A stretch of 64,000 bases of DNA, from assembly GCF_003206695.1 (NCBI RefSeq), contig NZ_PZJN01000001.1, positions 1 through 64,000 on the forward strand. The letters are read 5' to 3'. This document shows positions 17,728-31,711 of the stretch, piece after piece. The stretch is from Salinicola halophyticus (GTDB taxonomy: Bacteria > Pseudomonadota > Gammaproteobacteria > Pseudomonadales > Halomonadaceae). Both the position numbers and the translations under genes were made by a program. Each line of letters begins with the position of its first letter. Within the stretch, counting starts at the first letter, position 1. Under the pieces are notes generated by a model, which was given only the letters and a program-made list of their open reading frames with translations, made no database searches and was not told the origin of the DNA.

Positions 17728-19025
17728 TGGGCCAGACATCGAACACGCTCGCATCGAAGCGCGCCATCCTGCTGGTGCTCGACTCCTTCGGCATTGGCAA
17801 CGCGCCGGATGCCGCCGACTATGGTGATTTCAGCTCGGGAGATTCCAGTTCGAGCGATGCCGGCTCGGACACGCTCGGCCACATCGCCCGCTATCGCGCC
17901 GATGCCGGCCGCCCGCTCCATCTGCCCAACCTGGCTCGTCTCGGCCTCTATCACGCCCACCGGCTGAGCACCGGCGACTGGGCGGCGGGCGTCAGCATTC
18001 CAGAAACCGTCGAAGGGGCCTACGCCTGCGCCAGCGAAATCTCCTCCGGCAAGGACACCCCCTCTGGCCATTGGGAGATCGCTGGCGTTCCGGCGCTGTT
18101 CGAGTGGGGCTATTTTCTCGATCGCGAGAACAGCTTCCCGCCCGAACTGCTGGAAGCCCTGATCGAGCAAGCCGATCTGCCCGGCGTACTCGGCAACTGC
18201 CAAGCGTCGGGCATGCCGATCCTCGAAGCGCTGGGGGAGACGCATATCGAGAGCGGCAAGCCGATCGTCTACACCTCGGCGGATTCGGTGTTCCAGATCG
18301 CTGCGCACGAAACACACTACGGTCTCGAGCAGCTCTATGCGCTCTGCGAAATCGCCCGCGAACTGCTGATGCCCTACAACATCGGACGCGTCATTGCCCG
18401 ACCGTTCATCGGCGAAACGTCGGAAACCTTCGAGCGCACCGGCAATCGACGCGACTACGCCATCGAACCGCCAAGTCCGACCGTGCTGCAGAAACTGCAT
18501 GACAGCGGCGGCACGGTGCTCGGGGTGGGCAAGATAGGCGATATCTACGCCCACTGCGGCGTCAGCGAGGTGCGCAAGGCGCACGGTTTTGAGGCACTGT
18601 TCGACGCCACGCTAGACGCCATCGATGACGCCGGCGACCAGACGCTGGTGATGACCAACTTCGTCGATTTCGACACGCTCTATGGTCATCGCCGCGACCC
18701 GGAAGGTTACGCCGACGCGCTGGAGGCATTCGACCAGCGACTACCGGAAGTGCTCGCCAAGCTCGAGCCGGGCGACCTATTGATCCTGACCGCCGATCAC
18801 GGCAACGACCCCACCTGGCGCGGCACCGATCACACCCGCGAACAGGTACCGGTTCTGATGGCCGGTAACGTCATCGCTCCCGGCGATTACGGCCGCCGCG
18901 ACACCTATGCCGACATCGGCCAGACGCTGGCCGACCATTTCACCCTAAGCGAGATGGAATACGGCCGATCGATGTTGAAGGAACGCACAATGGCGAAAGA
19001 CAGCCCCCAGAACGGAGACGAATGA
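17727..19025 (+). CDS. deoB: Phosphopentomutase
   Basis: A 432-residue alkaline-phosphatase-superfamily mutase that interconverts (deoxy)ribose-1-phosphate and -5-phosphate, linking the phosphorylases to DeoC. The metal-binding N-terminus ([15 protein letters not shown]), the [10 protein letters not shown] segment with the candidate phosphoacceptor Thr111, and the C-terminal metal cluster [18 protein letters not shown] are all present. A Ser/Asp-rich insert ([13 protein letters not shown], about 36-48) is longer than in E. coli. It overlaps deoA by 1 nt and is followed by deoD after a single base. Confidence 0.95.
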   Translation: MGQTSNTLASKRAILLVLDSFGIGNAPDAADYGDFSSGDSSSSDAGSDTLGHIARYRADAGRPLHLPNLARLGLYHAHRLSTGDWAAGVSIPETVEGAYACASEISSGKDTPSGHWEIAGVPALFEWGYFLDRENSFPPELLEALIEQADLPGVLGNCQASGMPILEALGETHIESGKPIVYTSADSVFQIAAHETHYGLEQLYALCEIARELLMPYNIGRVIARPFIGETSETFERTGNRRDYAIEPPSPTVLQKLHDSGGTVLGVGKIGDIYAHCGVSEVRKAHGFEALFDATLDAIDDAGDQTLVMTNFVDFDTLYGHRRDPEGYADALEAFDQRLPEVLAKLEPGDLLILTADHGNDPTWRGTDHTREQVPVLMAGNVIAPGDYGRRDTYADIGQTLADHFTLSEMEYGRSMLKERTMAKDSPQNGDE

Positions 19026-19026
19026 G

Positions 19027-19755
19027 ATGGCCACGCCGCATATCGAAGCCCAGTCAGGCGACTTCGCCGATACCGTGTTGATGCCCGGCGACCCGCTGCG
19101 CGCCCAGTTCATCGCCGAGACGTTCCTGGAAGACGTCGAATGCGTCAATCGCGTGCGCAACATGCTCGGTTTCACCGGCACCTATCGGGGCCGCAAGGTC
19201 TCCGTCATGGGTAGCGGCATGGGGATTCCCTCGATCTCGATCTACGCCAAGGAGCTGATCACCGAGTACGGCGTCAAACGCCTGGTCCGCGTCGGCTCCT
19301 GCGGTGCGGTGCGTGATGACGTCGCGGTCAACGACATCGTCGTCGGCATGGGCGCCTGCACCGATTCCGGCGTCAATCGCACCCGCTTCGGCGGTCACGA
19401 TTTCGCCGCCATTGCCGATTTCGATCTCACCCGCCATGCGGCGGATGCCGCTCGCGAACGCGGCACGCCCGTGAAAGTCGGCAACCTGTTCTCGGCGGAT
19501 CTGTTCTACACCCCGGATGGCGACTTCTTCCAGACCATGAAACGCCACGGCATTCTCGGCGTCGAAATGGAAGCCGCCGGGCTCTACGGCGTCGCCGCCG
19601 AATTCGGCGCCCGCGCCCTGACGGTGTGCACCGTTTCCGACCATATCCTAAAAGGCGAAGCGCTCGACTCACAGGCTCGCCAGACCGGCTTTTCCGAGAT
19701 GATGGCGATCACGCTGGAAGGGCTGTTGCGAGACGACCAGGAGGCAAATCGATGA
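19027..19755 (+). CDS. deoD: Purine nucleoside phosphorylase, DeoD type
   Basis: A 242-residue hexameric-type PNP that phosphorolyses inosine, guanosine and adenosine (deoxy or ribo). Key residues line up with E. coli: His5, Arg25 in [10 protein letters not shown], Ser91 in RVGSCGAV, the EMEA ribose site at 180-183, and Asp205 in CTVSDHI, the residue that lets this type accept 6-amino purines. It shares an ATGA overlap with cdd (19752-19755). With the adenine deaminase encoded at 5564-6556, adenosine could be processed through adenine rather than inosine. Confidence 0.95.
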   Translation: MATPHIEAQSGDFADTVLMPGDPLRAQFIAETFLEDVECVNRVRNMLGFTGTYRGRKVSVMGSGMGIPSISIYAKELITEYGVKRLVRVGSCGAVRDDVAVNDIVVGMGACTDSGVNRTRFGGHDFAAIADFDLTRHAADAARERGTPVKVGNLFSADLFYTPDGDFFQTMKRHGILGVEMEAAGLYGVAAEFGARALTVCTVSDHILKGEALDSQARQTGFSEMMAITLEGLLRDDQEANR

Positions 19756-20201
19756 GCACGACCCTGCACCAATCCATGAACGACACCCCGGTTCCCGACG
19801 AGATCCGCCAGGCCGCGCTGAAAGTGCGCGACAACGCCTACGTGCCCTACTCCGATCACCCGGTCGGCGCCGTGTTGATCAGCGAAAGCGGCAAAACTTA
19901 TACCGGCTGCAACGTCGAAAGTGCCAACTACAAAGGCCTCTGCGCCGAAGCCAGCGCCATCGCCGGGCTGGTCTCCAGCGGCGAGCGCCAGATCCGCACG
20001 ATCTACGTCATCGGCCCCGGCGAACATCTCTGCACGCCCTGCGGTGACTGCCGCCAGCGCATCCGCGAATTCGCAACGCCCGCGACCGAGGTCATCGTGC
20101 TCGACGGCGACGGCGCCCCACTCAAGCACTACACCATGGACGAGCTGCTGCCCGACTCCTTCGGCCCGGAAAATCTGAACAAGAGCTCGGGGATGCGCTG
20201 A
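19752..20201 (+). CDS. cdd: Cytidine deaminase
   Basis: A 149-residue homotetrameric-type cytidine/deoxycytidine deaminase. The active site is clear: NVESANY for ribose, C64-A65-E66 with the catalytic glutamate, and CGDC with zinc ligands Cys97 and Cys100. At this length it is the short zinc tetramer type, not the duplicated E. coli Cdd. The ATG at 19752 overlaps the deoD stop by 4 nt; MNDTPVP (19776) is a possible later start. It is the last gene of the deo transcript. An imperfect direct repeat follows the stop (about 20209-20238), and no clear terminator was seen. Confidence 0.94.
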   Translation: MSTTLHQSMNDTPVPDEIRQAALKVRDNAYVPYSDHPVGAVLISESGKTYTGCNVESANYKGLCAEASAIAGLVSSGERQIRTIYVIGPGEHLCTPCGDCRQRIREFATPATEVIVLDGDGAPLKHYTMDELLPDSFGPENLNKSSGMR

Positions 20202-20292
20202 GCCTTGAGTGCGAACGTGACTTTCCGTGCGGACGTCATGTCGGAGCAAGGCGTGATGTGTAAGTCGCTGGAAGTTTAAAGAGCAGTCTGAT

Positions 20293-20508
20293 TCACCTCG
20301 AAGACCGCAACGGCTCCAGTAATGGCGAGAGCCCGTTGTGGTCGATCTCCTGCATCAGCGCCAGCAAGTGCCCGATTTCTCCATTGGGAAAGCCTTCCCG
20401 GGCGAACCAGTTGAGATAAGGGCCAGGTAGATCGGCGATCAACCATCCTTCGTACTTGCCGAACGGCATCTTGCGGCTGACCAGTTTCTTGAGGTCTTCA
20501 GGCTCCAT
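20293..20508 (-). CDS. DUF3820 family small protein
   Basis: A 71-residue protein with the typical DUF3820 core MPFGKYEGWLIADLPGPYLNWFAREGFP. The family has been labelled a putative quorum-sensing-regulated virulence factor in Pseudomonas, but its function is not established. Cytoplasmic by composition. AAGGAA lies 5 bp before the ATG. It is transcribed leftward on its own, convergent with cdd. Confidence 0.82.
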   Translation of the reverse strand: MEPEDLKKLVSRKMPFGKYEGWLIADLPGPYLNWFAREGFPNGEIGHLLALMQEIDHNGLSPLLEPLRSSR

Positions 20509-20652
20509 CTCGGTTCCTTGGCATGGACTCGGCGCTCTATTCTACAGTGCGTGTCTCTGCACGGCCGCTTCTCGCGGCAGATACCCGAACACCGACACCT
20601 CACCGAGCCGATGCGCGCGTTCCGACAGTGGGTGCTAGGCTGAGTGCTGCAG

Positions 20653-20982
20653 TCAGTCAACGATGAAAAGCTTGGCACCGATTTCCGTCGAGGAACGATG
20701 CGCTTCTGCTTGATCGGCGACCTGATAGCTCTGGCCCGGGGCAAGACGAAAAATTCGACCATCTTCCAGCTCGGTGACGAGCTCACCCTCGAGACACAGC
20801 AGAATATGGCCCTTCGAGCACCAGTGATCAGCAAGGTAGCCTGGCGTGTATTCGACGATGCGAACACGCAACGCGCCGAAATGCCGAGTTCGCCACAACG
20901 CTTTCCCGGCTTCACCGGGATGCTCGGTCGGAACGATCGTCGACCAGTCGGTCGTCCCGAAAGGGATGTCATTGAGCTGCAT
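20653..20982 (-). CDS. DHCW-motif cupin-fold protein
   Basis: A 109-residue single-domain cupin starting MQLNDIPFGTTDW. The core runs WRTRHFGALRVRIVEYTPGYLADHWC-S-KGH, with the DHWC variant of the family's name motif, then LEGELVTELEDGR and AEAHRSST. It most likely binds one metal in a small barrel; no reaction is known. The ATG at 20982 gives the usual family length. An in-frame TTG at 21075 would add 31 residues that do not look conserved. Transcribed alone. Confidence 0.78.
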   Translation of the reverse strand: MQLNDIPFGTTDWSTIVPTEHPGEAGKALWRTRHFGALRVRIVEYTPGYLADHWCSKGHILLCLEGELVTELEDGRIFRLAPGQSYQVADQAEAHRSSTEIGAKLFIVD

Positions 20983-21138
20983 GAGTTCTGTCTCGTGAAA
21001 GCGGGGAAACTCCACGATGCCATAGGGAGACCATGGCGTCTCGCGAATAGCCTCGTCACGCGAAATGACTGACAAATCTCGAGCTATTTATGTCTTCACG
21101 ACCTGCAGGAGCATGGACAATCATTGAGGGGAACCTAC

Positions 21139-21507
21139 ATGACCATCACCATTAGGAAGTGGATGCGACATCACACCGTCAAACAGCTGGCTCGGCTGTT
21201 GCTGGAGCCTTGCGATCCGGCCAAGGGGCAGGTGCCCTCTGCGACCGTCACTAGTGATCTGCAGTCGCTTCCTTTACAGGAACGCCACCGCATCGATCTG
21301 CTAGTCGCCCGCACCAAGCGTATCCGGGGTCTGCGCGCGCATCGCCGGCTACCTTTTTTCCTGCGCCCTGTCATCGCCGTGCGCTGGGGCTGTTTCAACA
21401 CGCTCGGTCCAGAGCTCGCGCCGCTGGCCTGGCTGACGCGCGACTACGTGCGAAACGTACCCGCTGCCATTTCATCCAGGACGTCGCGCGCGATATTTTC
21501 TCGATAA
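21139..21507 (+). CDS. Uncharacterised basic protein
   Basis: A 122-residue arginine-rich open frame starting MTITIRKWMRHHTVKQ, preceded by GAGGGGA about 9 bp upstream and followed by a strong terminator, which together support a real gene. No domain was recognised. It has no signal peptide, and one moderately hydrophobic stretch (LPFFLRPVIAVRWGCF) lies mid-protein. It could be a nucleoid- or membrane-associated protein, but that is speculation. Confidence 0.5.
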   Translation: MTITIRKWMRHHTVKQLARLLLEPCDPAKGQVPSATVTSDLQSLPLQERHRIDLLVARTKRIRGLRAHRRLPFFLRPVIAVRWGCFNTLGPELAPLAWLTRDYVRNVPAAISSRTSRAIFSR

Positions 21508-21545
21508 AAGCAACGCGAAACACTTTGTGTGCAGCCGAAACGTCA

Positions 21546-21572
21546 AAACCGGCAGTTCAAAGCTGCCGGTTT
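21546..21572. terminator. Bidirectional rho-independent terminator
   Basis: A 10-bp stem, AAACCGGCAG with CTGCCGGTTT, closes a 7-nt loop. Rightward it ends in TTTCTTGTT, leftward in GGTTTTGACG. It separates the basic protein gene (stop 21507) from the small membrane protein gene (stop 21601) and can serve both. Confidence 0.85.
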
Positions 21573-21600
21573 CTTGTTACCACTACACAACTGGGGTGGA

Positions 21601-21762
21601 TCAGAATCTATCTTCGATACCCGTCTCGTGTGATCGGGTCTGTTGGCCCGGACGCTCATACGGTTGCCACGGTGCCTTGTCGCTACTGCAAAGTTGGAGT
21701 GCGATGAACAGACCAAAAGCGGAAAAGGCGATGACGATATAACCCAAACTGAGCAGACTCAT
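21601..21762 (-). CDS. 53-residue single-pass membrane protein
   Basis: A short frame from ATG at 21762 to TGA at 21601. Residues 2-25 are one continuous hydrophobic helix (LLSLGYIVIAFSAFGLFIALQL). A polar C-terminal tail follows, rich in Q, R, E and P (SDKAPWQPYERPGQQ), and the protein ends GIEDRF. Support for a real gene: a GTGGGGT stretch before the ATG, a single clean helix, and a shared terminator immediately downstream. No family was recognised. It could be a regulatory small membrane protein, similar in build to CydX or KdpF class peptides but without their motifs. Confidence 0.6.
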   Translation of the reverse strand: MSLLSLGYIVIAFSAFGLFIALQLCSSDKAPWQPYERPGQQTRSHETGIEDRF

Positions 21763-22098
21763 TGCGTACCCCACGTATCGACATCGTTATCCTCACTGAG
21801 TCGCGACGTCATCAAATTCAACGTGTGGAGATCCTTTCCACTTACTTAACGGTACAACTCTACTACAACCTTACAGAACCAATGCTTACCCTTTAGTGGT
21901 TAAGACTAACGGCCAAGCTGGCTTGGAATTTTAAAACCTGTGATTCAAGCCGATATTTCTCTAAACCAGCGACAACGAGCCGGTAAACATTGGCTGCAGC
22001 CGAGGCTTAGAAGTCGTCATGGCTGGCTCTGTACATTGCAGCCTCAAGCGTCCGATCATTCCGAACGATCAGTGAAGTGGCCCTGATCGCCGACGCCC
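21763..22098. other. AT-rich spacer upstream of the small membrane protein gene
   Basis: About 336 bp with no convincing gene. It probably holds the leftward promoter of the small membrane protein. A 14-bp palindrome, CCAAGC-TG-GCTTGG, sits near 21914-21927 and is followed by AATTTTAAAA. No terminator for the mscS-type gene (stop at 22099) was identified. Confidence 0.4.
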
Positions 22099-24339
22099 CT
22101 ACTGCGGATCCGGTGCGCCCGGTGCCGTCACCGGCTCCCTCGGCCCTGTACCGCCGGCAGTCATTGGCGTCTGCTCCATCACCACGCTCATTCTCGGCAC
22201 GGCGAGGTCGATGCCCTGCTCGTCGAAACGCTGCTTCAGGCGCAGGTTGAACGCGCGGGCCACGTCCCACTGCATGATCGGCGCGGTACGCATGCGAACT
22301 CGCAGAATGGCGGCACCGGCGTCGAAACTCTCGATACCCTGAACCTCCAGCGCCGACCAGATGTGATGACGCATCATCGGATCGTTGCGCAGATCCTCGG
22401 CAATCCCGCGCACGATCTCGATCGCCTCGTCGATCTTCATGTGATGGGCAATACGGATCCGCATCAATGCGATACCGAACTCTCTCGAGTAGTTCTGAAT
22501 GCCCTGGATCTGACTGAAGGGGATGATATGCACGATGCCATCCAGGTCGCGCAACTTGACGGTGCGAATGCTCAACGCCTCGACCGTGCCCATGTGCGTT
22601 CCCAGATTGACGAAATCGTCGATCGCCAGTGAATCCTCGATCAGGATGAACAGCCCGGTAATGAGGTCCTGAACCAGGGTCTGGGCGCCGAAACCGACCG
22701 CCAGACCGATGACGCCGGCACCTGCCAGTAGCGGTGTGACGTTAACGCCCAGATTGGCCAGCGCGATGATCACCGCGATCACCGCGATGGTCACGAACAC
22801 GGTATTACGCAGCAGCGGTGTGATGGTCTGGGCACGCGCGCTGGCATTGACCCGACGGCCATGGCGGCGGCTGCTTCGCAGCAAGGCATGCTTGATCGCG
22901 GTGTCGGCCAGAATCCAGATCAGCCAGGCGAGCAGGAAGGTCACCCCCAGCCCGAGCACCCCCTTGGCGATCTGCTGACTGATTCCCGCCGAGCTGCCCA
23001 CGGCCCACAGCGACGAGCCCCAGACTCGCATCGCAAGCTCGGCGAAGACCAGCCAGCTCAGCAGATGCGCCAGCGTAAAGCCGAAACGCGCCAAGCGCGC
23101 CATGTACTCGGACGGGGGCTTATCGCGCACATTCTCGCTACGCCGGTGAATCAGCCCGGTGACCACCAGGGTCGCGATCATGGCCCCCGCGGTAATCACC
23201 GCCCGGAAGAAGGCACTCCGCGAATCCTCCGCCGACATGATCATGGCGATCAGCGAAACCGCTACCATGATCAGAATCGGAATATGCCAGATTCGACTGA
23301 AGACCCGAATCAGCTCCGTGGTCGCGCGACGCTCCTGACGCTGTGAATAGGGCCGGTTGCGAATCAGATGGCGCATGGGCCGACGGAACACCAGAACGAA
23401 GACGCCCAGCAATACGGCTGCGCAGGCATTGGCGAGTAGCGATAGGAATGCCGTCAGCCCCTCACCCAGCGGCCCTACCAGGGCCTCGGCATTGGCTGCG
23501 TCTCCCAGTGCGACCAGCGCGCCGAGGGCGAATAGCCAGCGAGCGCCGCGACGACGCAGAATGCGCAGTGCGGTATGGCGGTGGCCACTACCGAACAGCG
23601 AGAAGACGATTTCACAGATGGATGAGAAGACCGCGCCGCAGAGCGTGGCATAGGCCGCTACCATGGCCAGCGTGCTACCGACCGAACCGGTGGCAAGCTG
23701 ATGAACGGTCGTCAACGCCACGCCAAAACCGATGGCTAGCGGCACCACGCGCCGGATGATATGGCGAACCAGCATCCAGGTCGTGGGTTCCGGAGGCAGA
23801 TGCCACATCAGCCCCAATAGCCCCACGCCCCAACGCCACAGCATGGCGAGAACCCCGGTGACGCCGACCCACAGCGCAGTGACCCACAGCAGATCGAGGA
23901 AGATCGTCGTCAACCGTTCGCGATCGCTCAACCCCGAGATATCGCTGCCGGCCTGTTCCGCTTTCGCCGACCAGTAACGGATCGGGTTGTCGAGACCGTC
24001 CGTCTCCAACGATGAAAACGACTGCGCCAGCGCACCGAGCAGTCCATCCGAGCTCTCCTTCCCTGCATCGACCGCCGTGGCGTCACGCAGCTGCCTGAGA
24101 TGGTCGAGCAGCGCCTGGCGCTGATCGCTGTCGTCGAGCGTGGCGATGATTTGATCGAGCGAAGCGCGCAGCTCTTGTGGCGACGGGGTCGGGGCCGAAC
24201 TCGTCCCGCTGGCCAGACCGCCACCGCTCACCAGTGATGACAAGGACTGCGCCGATGCCGGAAGACTGACCATGAACGTCGAAGTCACCAATATCAGGGT
24301 CAGTACCCACATCCATCCCCACTGTCTCAATCCGCTCAC
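22099..24339 (-). CDS. Large MscS-family mechanosensitive channel
   Basis: A 746-residue inner-membrane channel that should open under hypo-osmotic tension to release solutes. It starts at GTG 24339 with AGGAG 5 bp upstream. An N-terminal signal peptide ends at PASA. A periplasmic domain of about 120 residues with GLASGTSSAPTPSP follows, then about ten hydrophobic segments. The conserved MscS core lies near 520-720 (TPLLAGAGVIGLAVGFGAQTL, DLITGLFILIED, GTVEALSIRTVKLRD, IIPFSQIQG). Size and layout resemble E. coli YbiO. Its neighbour is the trehalase of the compatible-solute island, which fits osmotic adaptation. Confidence 0.88.
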   Translation of the reverse strand: MSGLRQWGWMWVLTLILVTSTFMVSLPASAQSLSSLVSGGGLASGTSSAPTPSPQELRASLDQIIATLDDSDQRQALLDHLRQLRDATAVDAGKESSDGLLGALAQSFSSLETDGLDNPIRYWSAKAEQAGSDISGLSDRERLTTIFLDLLWVTALWVGVTGVLAMLWRWGVGLLGLMWHLPPEPTTWMLVRHIIRRVVPLAIGFGVALTTVHQLATGSVGSTLAMVAAYATLCGAVFSSICEIVFSLFGSGHRHTALRILRRRGARWLFALGALVALGDAANAEALVGPLGEGLTAFLSLLANACAAVLLGVFVLVFRRPMRHLIRNRPYSQRQERRATTELIRVFSRIWHIPILIMVAVSLIAMIMSAEDSRSAFFRAVITAGAMIATLVVTGLIHRRSENVRDKPPSEYMARLARFGFTLAHLLSWLVFAELAMRVWGSSLWAVGSSAGISQQIAKGVLGLGVTFLLAWLIWILADTAIKHALLRSSRRHGRRVNASARAQTITPLLRNTVFVTIAVIAVIIALANLGVNVTPLLAGAGVIGLAVGFGAQTLVQDLITGLFILIEDSLAIDDFVNLGTHMGTVEALSIRTVKLRDLDGIVHIIPFSQIQGIQNYSREFGIALMRIRIAHHMKIDEAIEIVRGIAEDLRNDPMMRHHIWSALEVQGIESFDAGAAILRVRMRTAPIMQWDVARAFNLRLKQRFDEQGIDLAVPRMSVVMEQTPMTAGGTGPREPVTAPGAPDPQ

Positions 24340-24563
24340 GTTGACTCCTGTCTGCGCTCCTATCGAGTCTTCGATAGCTTGTCGCCGACATCATGCTATC
24401 CAAGGCCGCCGGCGACAACGCCAAGCTGGCTTTGAGCCTTAAAGCGAAGCGGTTCACACTAGCGGAACCTAGTACCGGTAGACGGCGGTCTACTGTGGCA
24501 GTATGACGCCTCATTCCGTACGGTTTCGTCACCGACAACCACTCCTTATCCAGGAAAACCGGC

Positions 24564-26120
24564 ATGCTCGACAGTCCTCAGACGAGGTCCGAAAACGCTG
24601 ACTTTCGGGACGAAGCAGCAATCACCCCTTACGACCACTACGGCGAGTTGTTCGAGGCCGTCGCTCTCGCGCATATCTTTCCTGACTCCAAAACCTTCGC
24701 CGACGCCATACCTCGGCAGCCACCCGAGCAGATCATGGAAGCGTATGAGCAGCAGCGCAGCCAGCCAGGATTCGACCTCGGGGCCTTCGTGGCCGATCAC
24801 TTCTACAGCGACGTCCTCCCCGGCAAGGGTTACGAATCCCGGCCCGAGCACGATCTGATCACCCACATCGACAACCTGTGGCCGGTGCTCACGCGCAATT
24901 CGCGTCAGCATCCGCGCTGGTCCTCGCTGTTGGCGCTTTGTGAGGACTATGTCGTTCCCGGCGGGCGCTTTCGCGAGTACTACTACTGGGATTCCTATTT
25001 CATCATGCTGGGCCTGGCGGCCAGCGGTGAAAATCACCTGGTGCGCGCCGTCACCGACAATTGCGCCGCTCTCATCCAGCGCCACGGTCATATGCCCAAC
25101 GGCAATCGCAGCTACTACCTGAGCCGTTCGCAACCGCCGCTGTTCTCGATGATGGTCGAGTTGACCGAACGCCAGGGGCTGCGCGACGCCATCGACTACC
25201 TGCCGCAGCTGGAACAGGAGTATGCGTTCTGGATGGACGGCGAAGAAACATTGGCGCCCGGCGAGAGCCACCGGCGCTGTGTGCGCCTCAGCGAGGAACA
25301 CTGGCTGAATCGTCATTGGGACGATCGCACCACGCCTCGAGAAGAGTCGTTTCGCGAGGATCTGGAGCTGGCGGGCATCTCCCGCCGCCACGCGGAAGCG
25401 CTGTTTCGCGATCTCCGCGCCGGTGCGGAAAGCGGCTGGGATTTCAGCGGTCGCTGGCTGGACGATGTGCAGGACCTGAGCTCGATTCGTACCACCCACT
25501 TCGTCACCCCGGAACTCAACGCGCTGCTCTTTCACCTCGAGCAGACCCTGAGCCGGCTGCACGCCGCCGTCGGCGACGACAGCAAGGCAGGAGACTTTCG
25601 CCACCGGGCACTACGGCGACGCGACGCGATGGATCACTACCTGTGGAGCGATTCGAGAGGCGCCTATTATGACTACGACTTCACGCGTGGGAGAAGCAGC
25701 GTCCACCTGACCGCGGCCTGCGTCGTACCGTTGTTCGTGGGCGCGGCCTCCGATGCCCAGGCGGAGCGGGTTGCCAATATCGTTGCCAACCGACTCCTTG
25801 CACCGGGCGGCCTCGTCACCACCGAAATCACCGACAGCAACGAGCAATGGGACCATCCCAACGGTTGGGCGCCGCTGCAATGGATGGCGATCGAGGGCCT
25901 GCGAACCTACGGTTTCACCGAGCTTGCGGACGATATCGCCGATCGCTGGCTGGCGCTGGTCGAGGATCTCTATCGCCGCGAGCGCAAGCTGGTGGAAAAA
26001 TATGTCCTCTACCCTGGAGCGGACTTCGCAATCGGCGGCGAATATCCGCTGCAGGATGGCTTTGGCTGGACCAATGGCGTGACCCGGGCGCTACTCGCTC
26101 AGCGCGCTGGGCACCAGTAA
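24564..26120 (+). CDS. treF: Cytosolic trehalase, GH37 family
   Basis: A 518-residue glycosidase that hydrolyses trehalose to two glucose units. Both family signatures are present: [15 protein letters not shown] starting at residue 132, and [13 protein letters not shown] at 428-440. There is no signal peptide, so it is the cytosolic TreF type rather than periplasmic TreA. It is divergent from the MscS gene and convergent with glgB; the last 30 bp of each gene overlap (26091-26120). Functionally it opposes the trehalose-making enzymes encoded on the other strand, closing a potential cycle that must be regulated. Confidence 0.93.
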   Translation: MLDSPQTRSENADFRDEAAITPYDHYGELFEAVALAHIFPDSKTFADAIPRQPPEQIMEAYEQQRSQPGFDLGAFVADHFYSDVLPGKGYESRPEHDLITHIDNLWPVLTRNSRQHPRWSSLLALCEDYVVPGGRFREYYYWDSYFIMLGLAASGENHLVRAVTDNCAALIQRHGHMPNGNRSYYLSRSQPPLFSMMVELTERQGLRDAIDYLPQLEQEYAFWMDGEETLAPGESHRRCVRLSEEHWLNRHWDDRTTPREESFREDLELAGISRRHAEALFRDLRAGAESGWDFSGRWLDDVQDLSSIRTTHFVTPELNALLFHLEQTLSRLHAAVGDDSKAGDFRHRALRRRDAMDHYLWSDSRGAYYDYDFTRGRSSVHLTAACVVPLFVGAASDAQAERVANIVANRLLAPGGLVTTEITDSNEQWDHPNGWAPLQWMAIEGLRTYGFTELADDIADRWLALVEDLYRRERKLVEKYVLYPGADFAIGGEYPLQDGFGWTNGVTRALLAQRAGHQ

Positions 26121-28324
26121 CACCACGCCCAATGGGGGCAATGTCAGCGACACGCTGGCCGTCTGGCCGTGCAGCGGCGTGTCGAGGGCCTCGACTCGGC
26201 CTACGTTGCCAAGATTGGATCCACCGTAGCGCTCGGCATCGCTGTTGAAAATCTCCTCCCAAGCGCCCATCACCGGGACGCCGAGCCGATAATCGTAGCG
26301 CGGCAGTGGGGTCATGTTGGCGACCACCAGCAGCGGCTCGCCGACCCGATTCCAGCGCAGCCAGGCAAATACGCTATTGGTGCTGTCGTCGCCGACCACC
26401 CAGGAGAAGCCTTCGGGCTCTGTGTCGCGCTGATGCAGCGGCGTCTTTTCCTGATAAAGCCGGTTGAGGTCGCCGACCAGGCTCTGGATGCCGGCATGAT
26501 GCGCTTCGCCGAGCAGCGACCAGTCCAGCTCGCGATCGTGGCTCCACTCGCGCCACTGGCCGAACTCGCAGCCCATGAACAGGAGCTTCTTGCCGGGTTG
26601 GGTCCACATGATCGAGAGATAGGCGCGCAGGTTGGCGTACTGCTGCCACTCGTCGCCCGGCATCTTGCCGATCAGCGAACCCTTGCCGTGCACCACCTCA
26701 TCGTGGGAGATAGGCAACACGTACTTCTCGGAGAACGCATAAACCATCGGAAAGGTCAGCTCGTGATGGGCGTACGAGCGATAGACCGGATCCTTGGCGG
26801 CGTACTCCAGGGTGTCGTGCATCCAGCCCATGTTCCACTTGTAGGCAAAGCCCAGGCCGCCTTCCGAGGTCGGCTGAGTGACGCCCGGCCAGGCAGTGGA
26901 CTCTTCGGCAATCACCGAAGCGCCCGGCACCTCTTCGGCGACCACGTCGTTGAGGTGGCGCAAGAACTCGATCGCCTCGAGATTCTCCTGTCCGCCGTAG
27001 CGGTTGGGAATCCACTCCCCTTCCTTGCGCGAGTAGTTGCGGTAGAGCATCGACGCCACCGCATCGACGCGCAGCGCGTCGACATGATAGTGACGCAGCC
27101 AGTGCAGTGCCGAAGCCAGCATGAACCCATGCACCTCGCGCCGGCCCAGGTTATAGATGTAGGTATCCCAGTCCTGGTGGAAGCCCTCGAACGGATGCTC
27201 GTATTCGTAGAGCGCGGTGCCGTCGAAGCGTGCCAGACCGTGCGCATCGGTAGGGAAATGTGCCGGTACCCAGTCGAGAATCACCCCCAGCCCTGCCTGA
27301 TGACAGGCGTCCACGAAATAGGCGAAGTCCTCGGGTTTGCCGAAACGCCCACTGGGGGCGAACTGACTCAGTGGCTGATAGCCCCAGGAGCCACCGAACG
27401 GGTGCTCCATGATCGGCAGCAGCTCGACGTGGGTGAAGCCCATCTCGAGCACGTAGGGAATCAGATGCTCGGCCAGATCGCGCCAGCTGTAGGTGAGGCC
27501 GTCGTGCCCGCCGTGCTTGCGCCAGGAGGCCGCGTGGACTTCGTAAGCGGAGATCGGCCGGTCGGGCGCCTGGCGTTTGCCGCGCTGGGCGATCCACTCG
27601 GCGTCATGCCAGGTGAATGGCGTGGTGTCGGCGACTACCGATGACGTGTGCGGTGGTGTCTCGGTGGCCAGCGCCACCGGGTCGGCCTTGAGCGCGATGG
27701 CGCCATGCGCGTCGAGAATCTCGTACTTGTACGCTTCGCCCGGCCCCAGCCGAGGCAGGAACAGCTCCCAGACCCCGGCGGGGTGGCGCAGGCGCATCAC
27801 ATGCCGACGACCGTCCCAGGCGTTGAAATGACCCACCACCGAGACGCGCCGGGCATTCGGCGCCCACACGGCGAAGCGCACCCCGGACACGCCGTCGACC
27901 TCCATCGGCTGGGCGCCCAAACAGTGGCCTAGATTGCGGTGATTGCCCTCGCCGAGCAGATACAGATCCATCTCGCCGAGCAGCAGATCAAAGGAATAGG
28001 GATCCTCGGTCTGCTGCTCGCCGCCCGACCAGCGGATGCGCAAGGTGTAAGGAGCGACATGCGGCAGGCGACCCGCGAAAAGCCCCGGAACCTGGATGCC
28101 GGTCAGGCTGCAACGTGGCTCGCCGGTATCCCGGTCGAGCACGTCCACGCCCAGCGCACCGGGCAGATAGACGCGCAGCAGACGGGCTTCCGCGCTCTCG
28201 CCGCCGAAGGCATGCACGCCGAGTAGGGAAAACGGGTTGCCGTGTCTACCCCGAACCAGCGCTTCGGCATCGTCGGGGGACAACCAGAGGGCATCGTCAT
28301 TGACGGTAGTGACGTTCAGATCGG

Positions 28325-28328
<4 letters not shown>
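26091..28328 (-). CDS. glgB: 1,4-alpha-glucan branching enzyme
   Basis: A 745-residue GH13 branching enzyme that introduces alpha-1,6 branches into the glucan made by GlgE or GlgA. N-terminal carbohydrate-binding modules (about 20-240, including [13 protein letters not shown]) precede the barrel. The catalytic nucleophile is Asp422 (LRVDAVASM), the acid/base Glu475 (VIAEESTAW) and the transition-state stabiliser Asp543 (SHDEV). The C-terminal beta domain contains [17 protein letters not shown]. Its start overlaps the end of treS-maltokinase by 4 nt (ATGA), and its own 3' end overlaps trehalase on the other strand. It is the last gene of the leftward set. Confidence 0.96.
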
Positions 28329-31690
<3,362 letters not shown>

Positions 31691-31711
31691 GTTGCCTTTC
31701 TCCTTGGCTGA

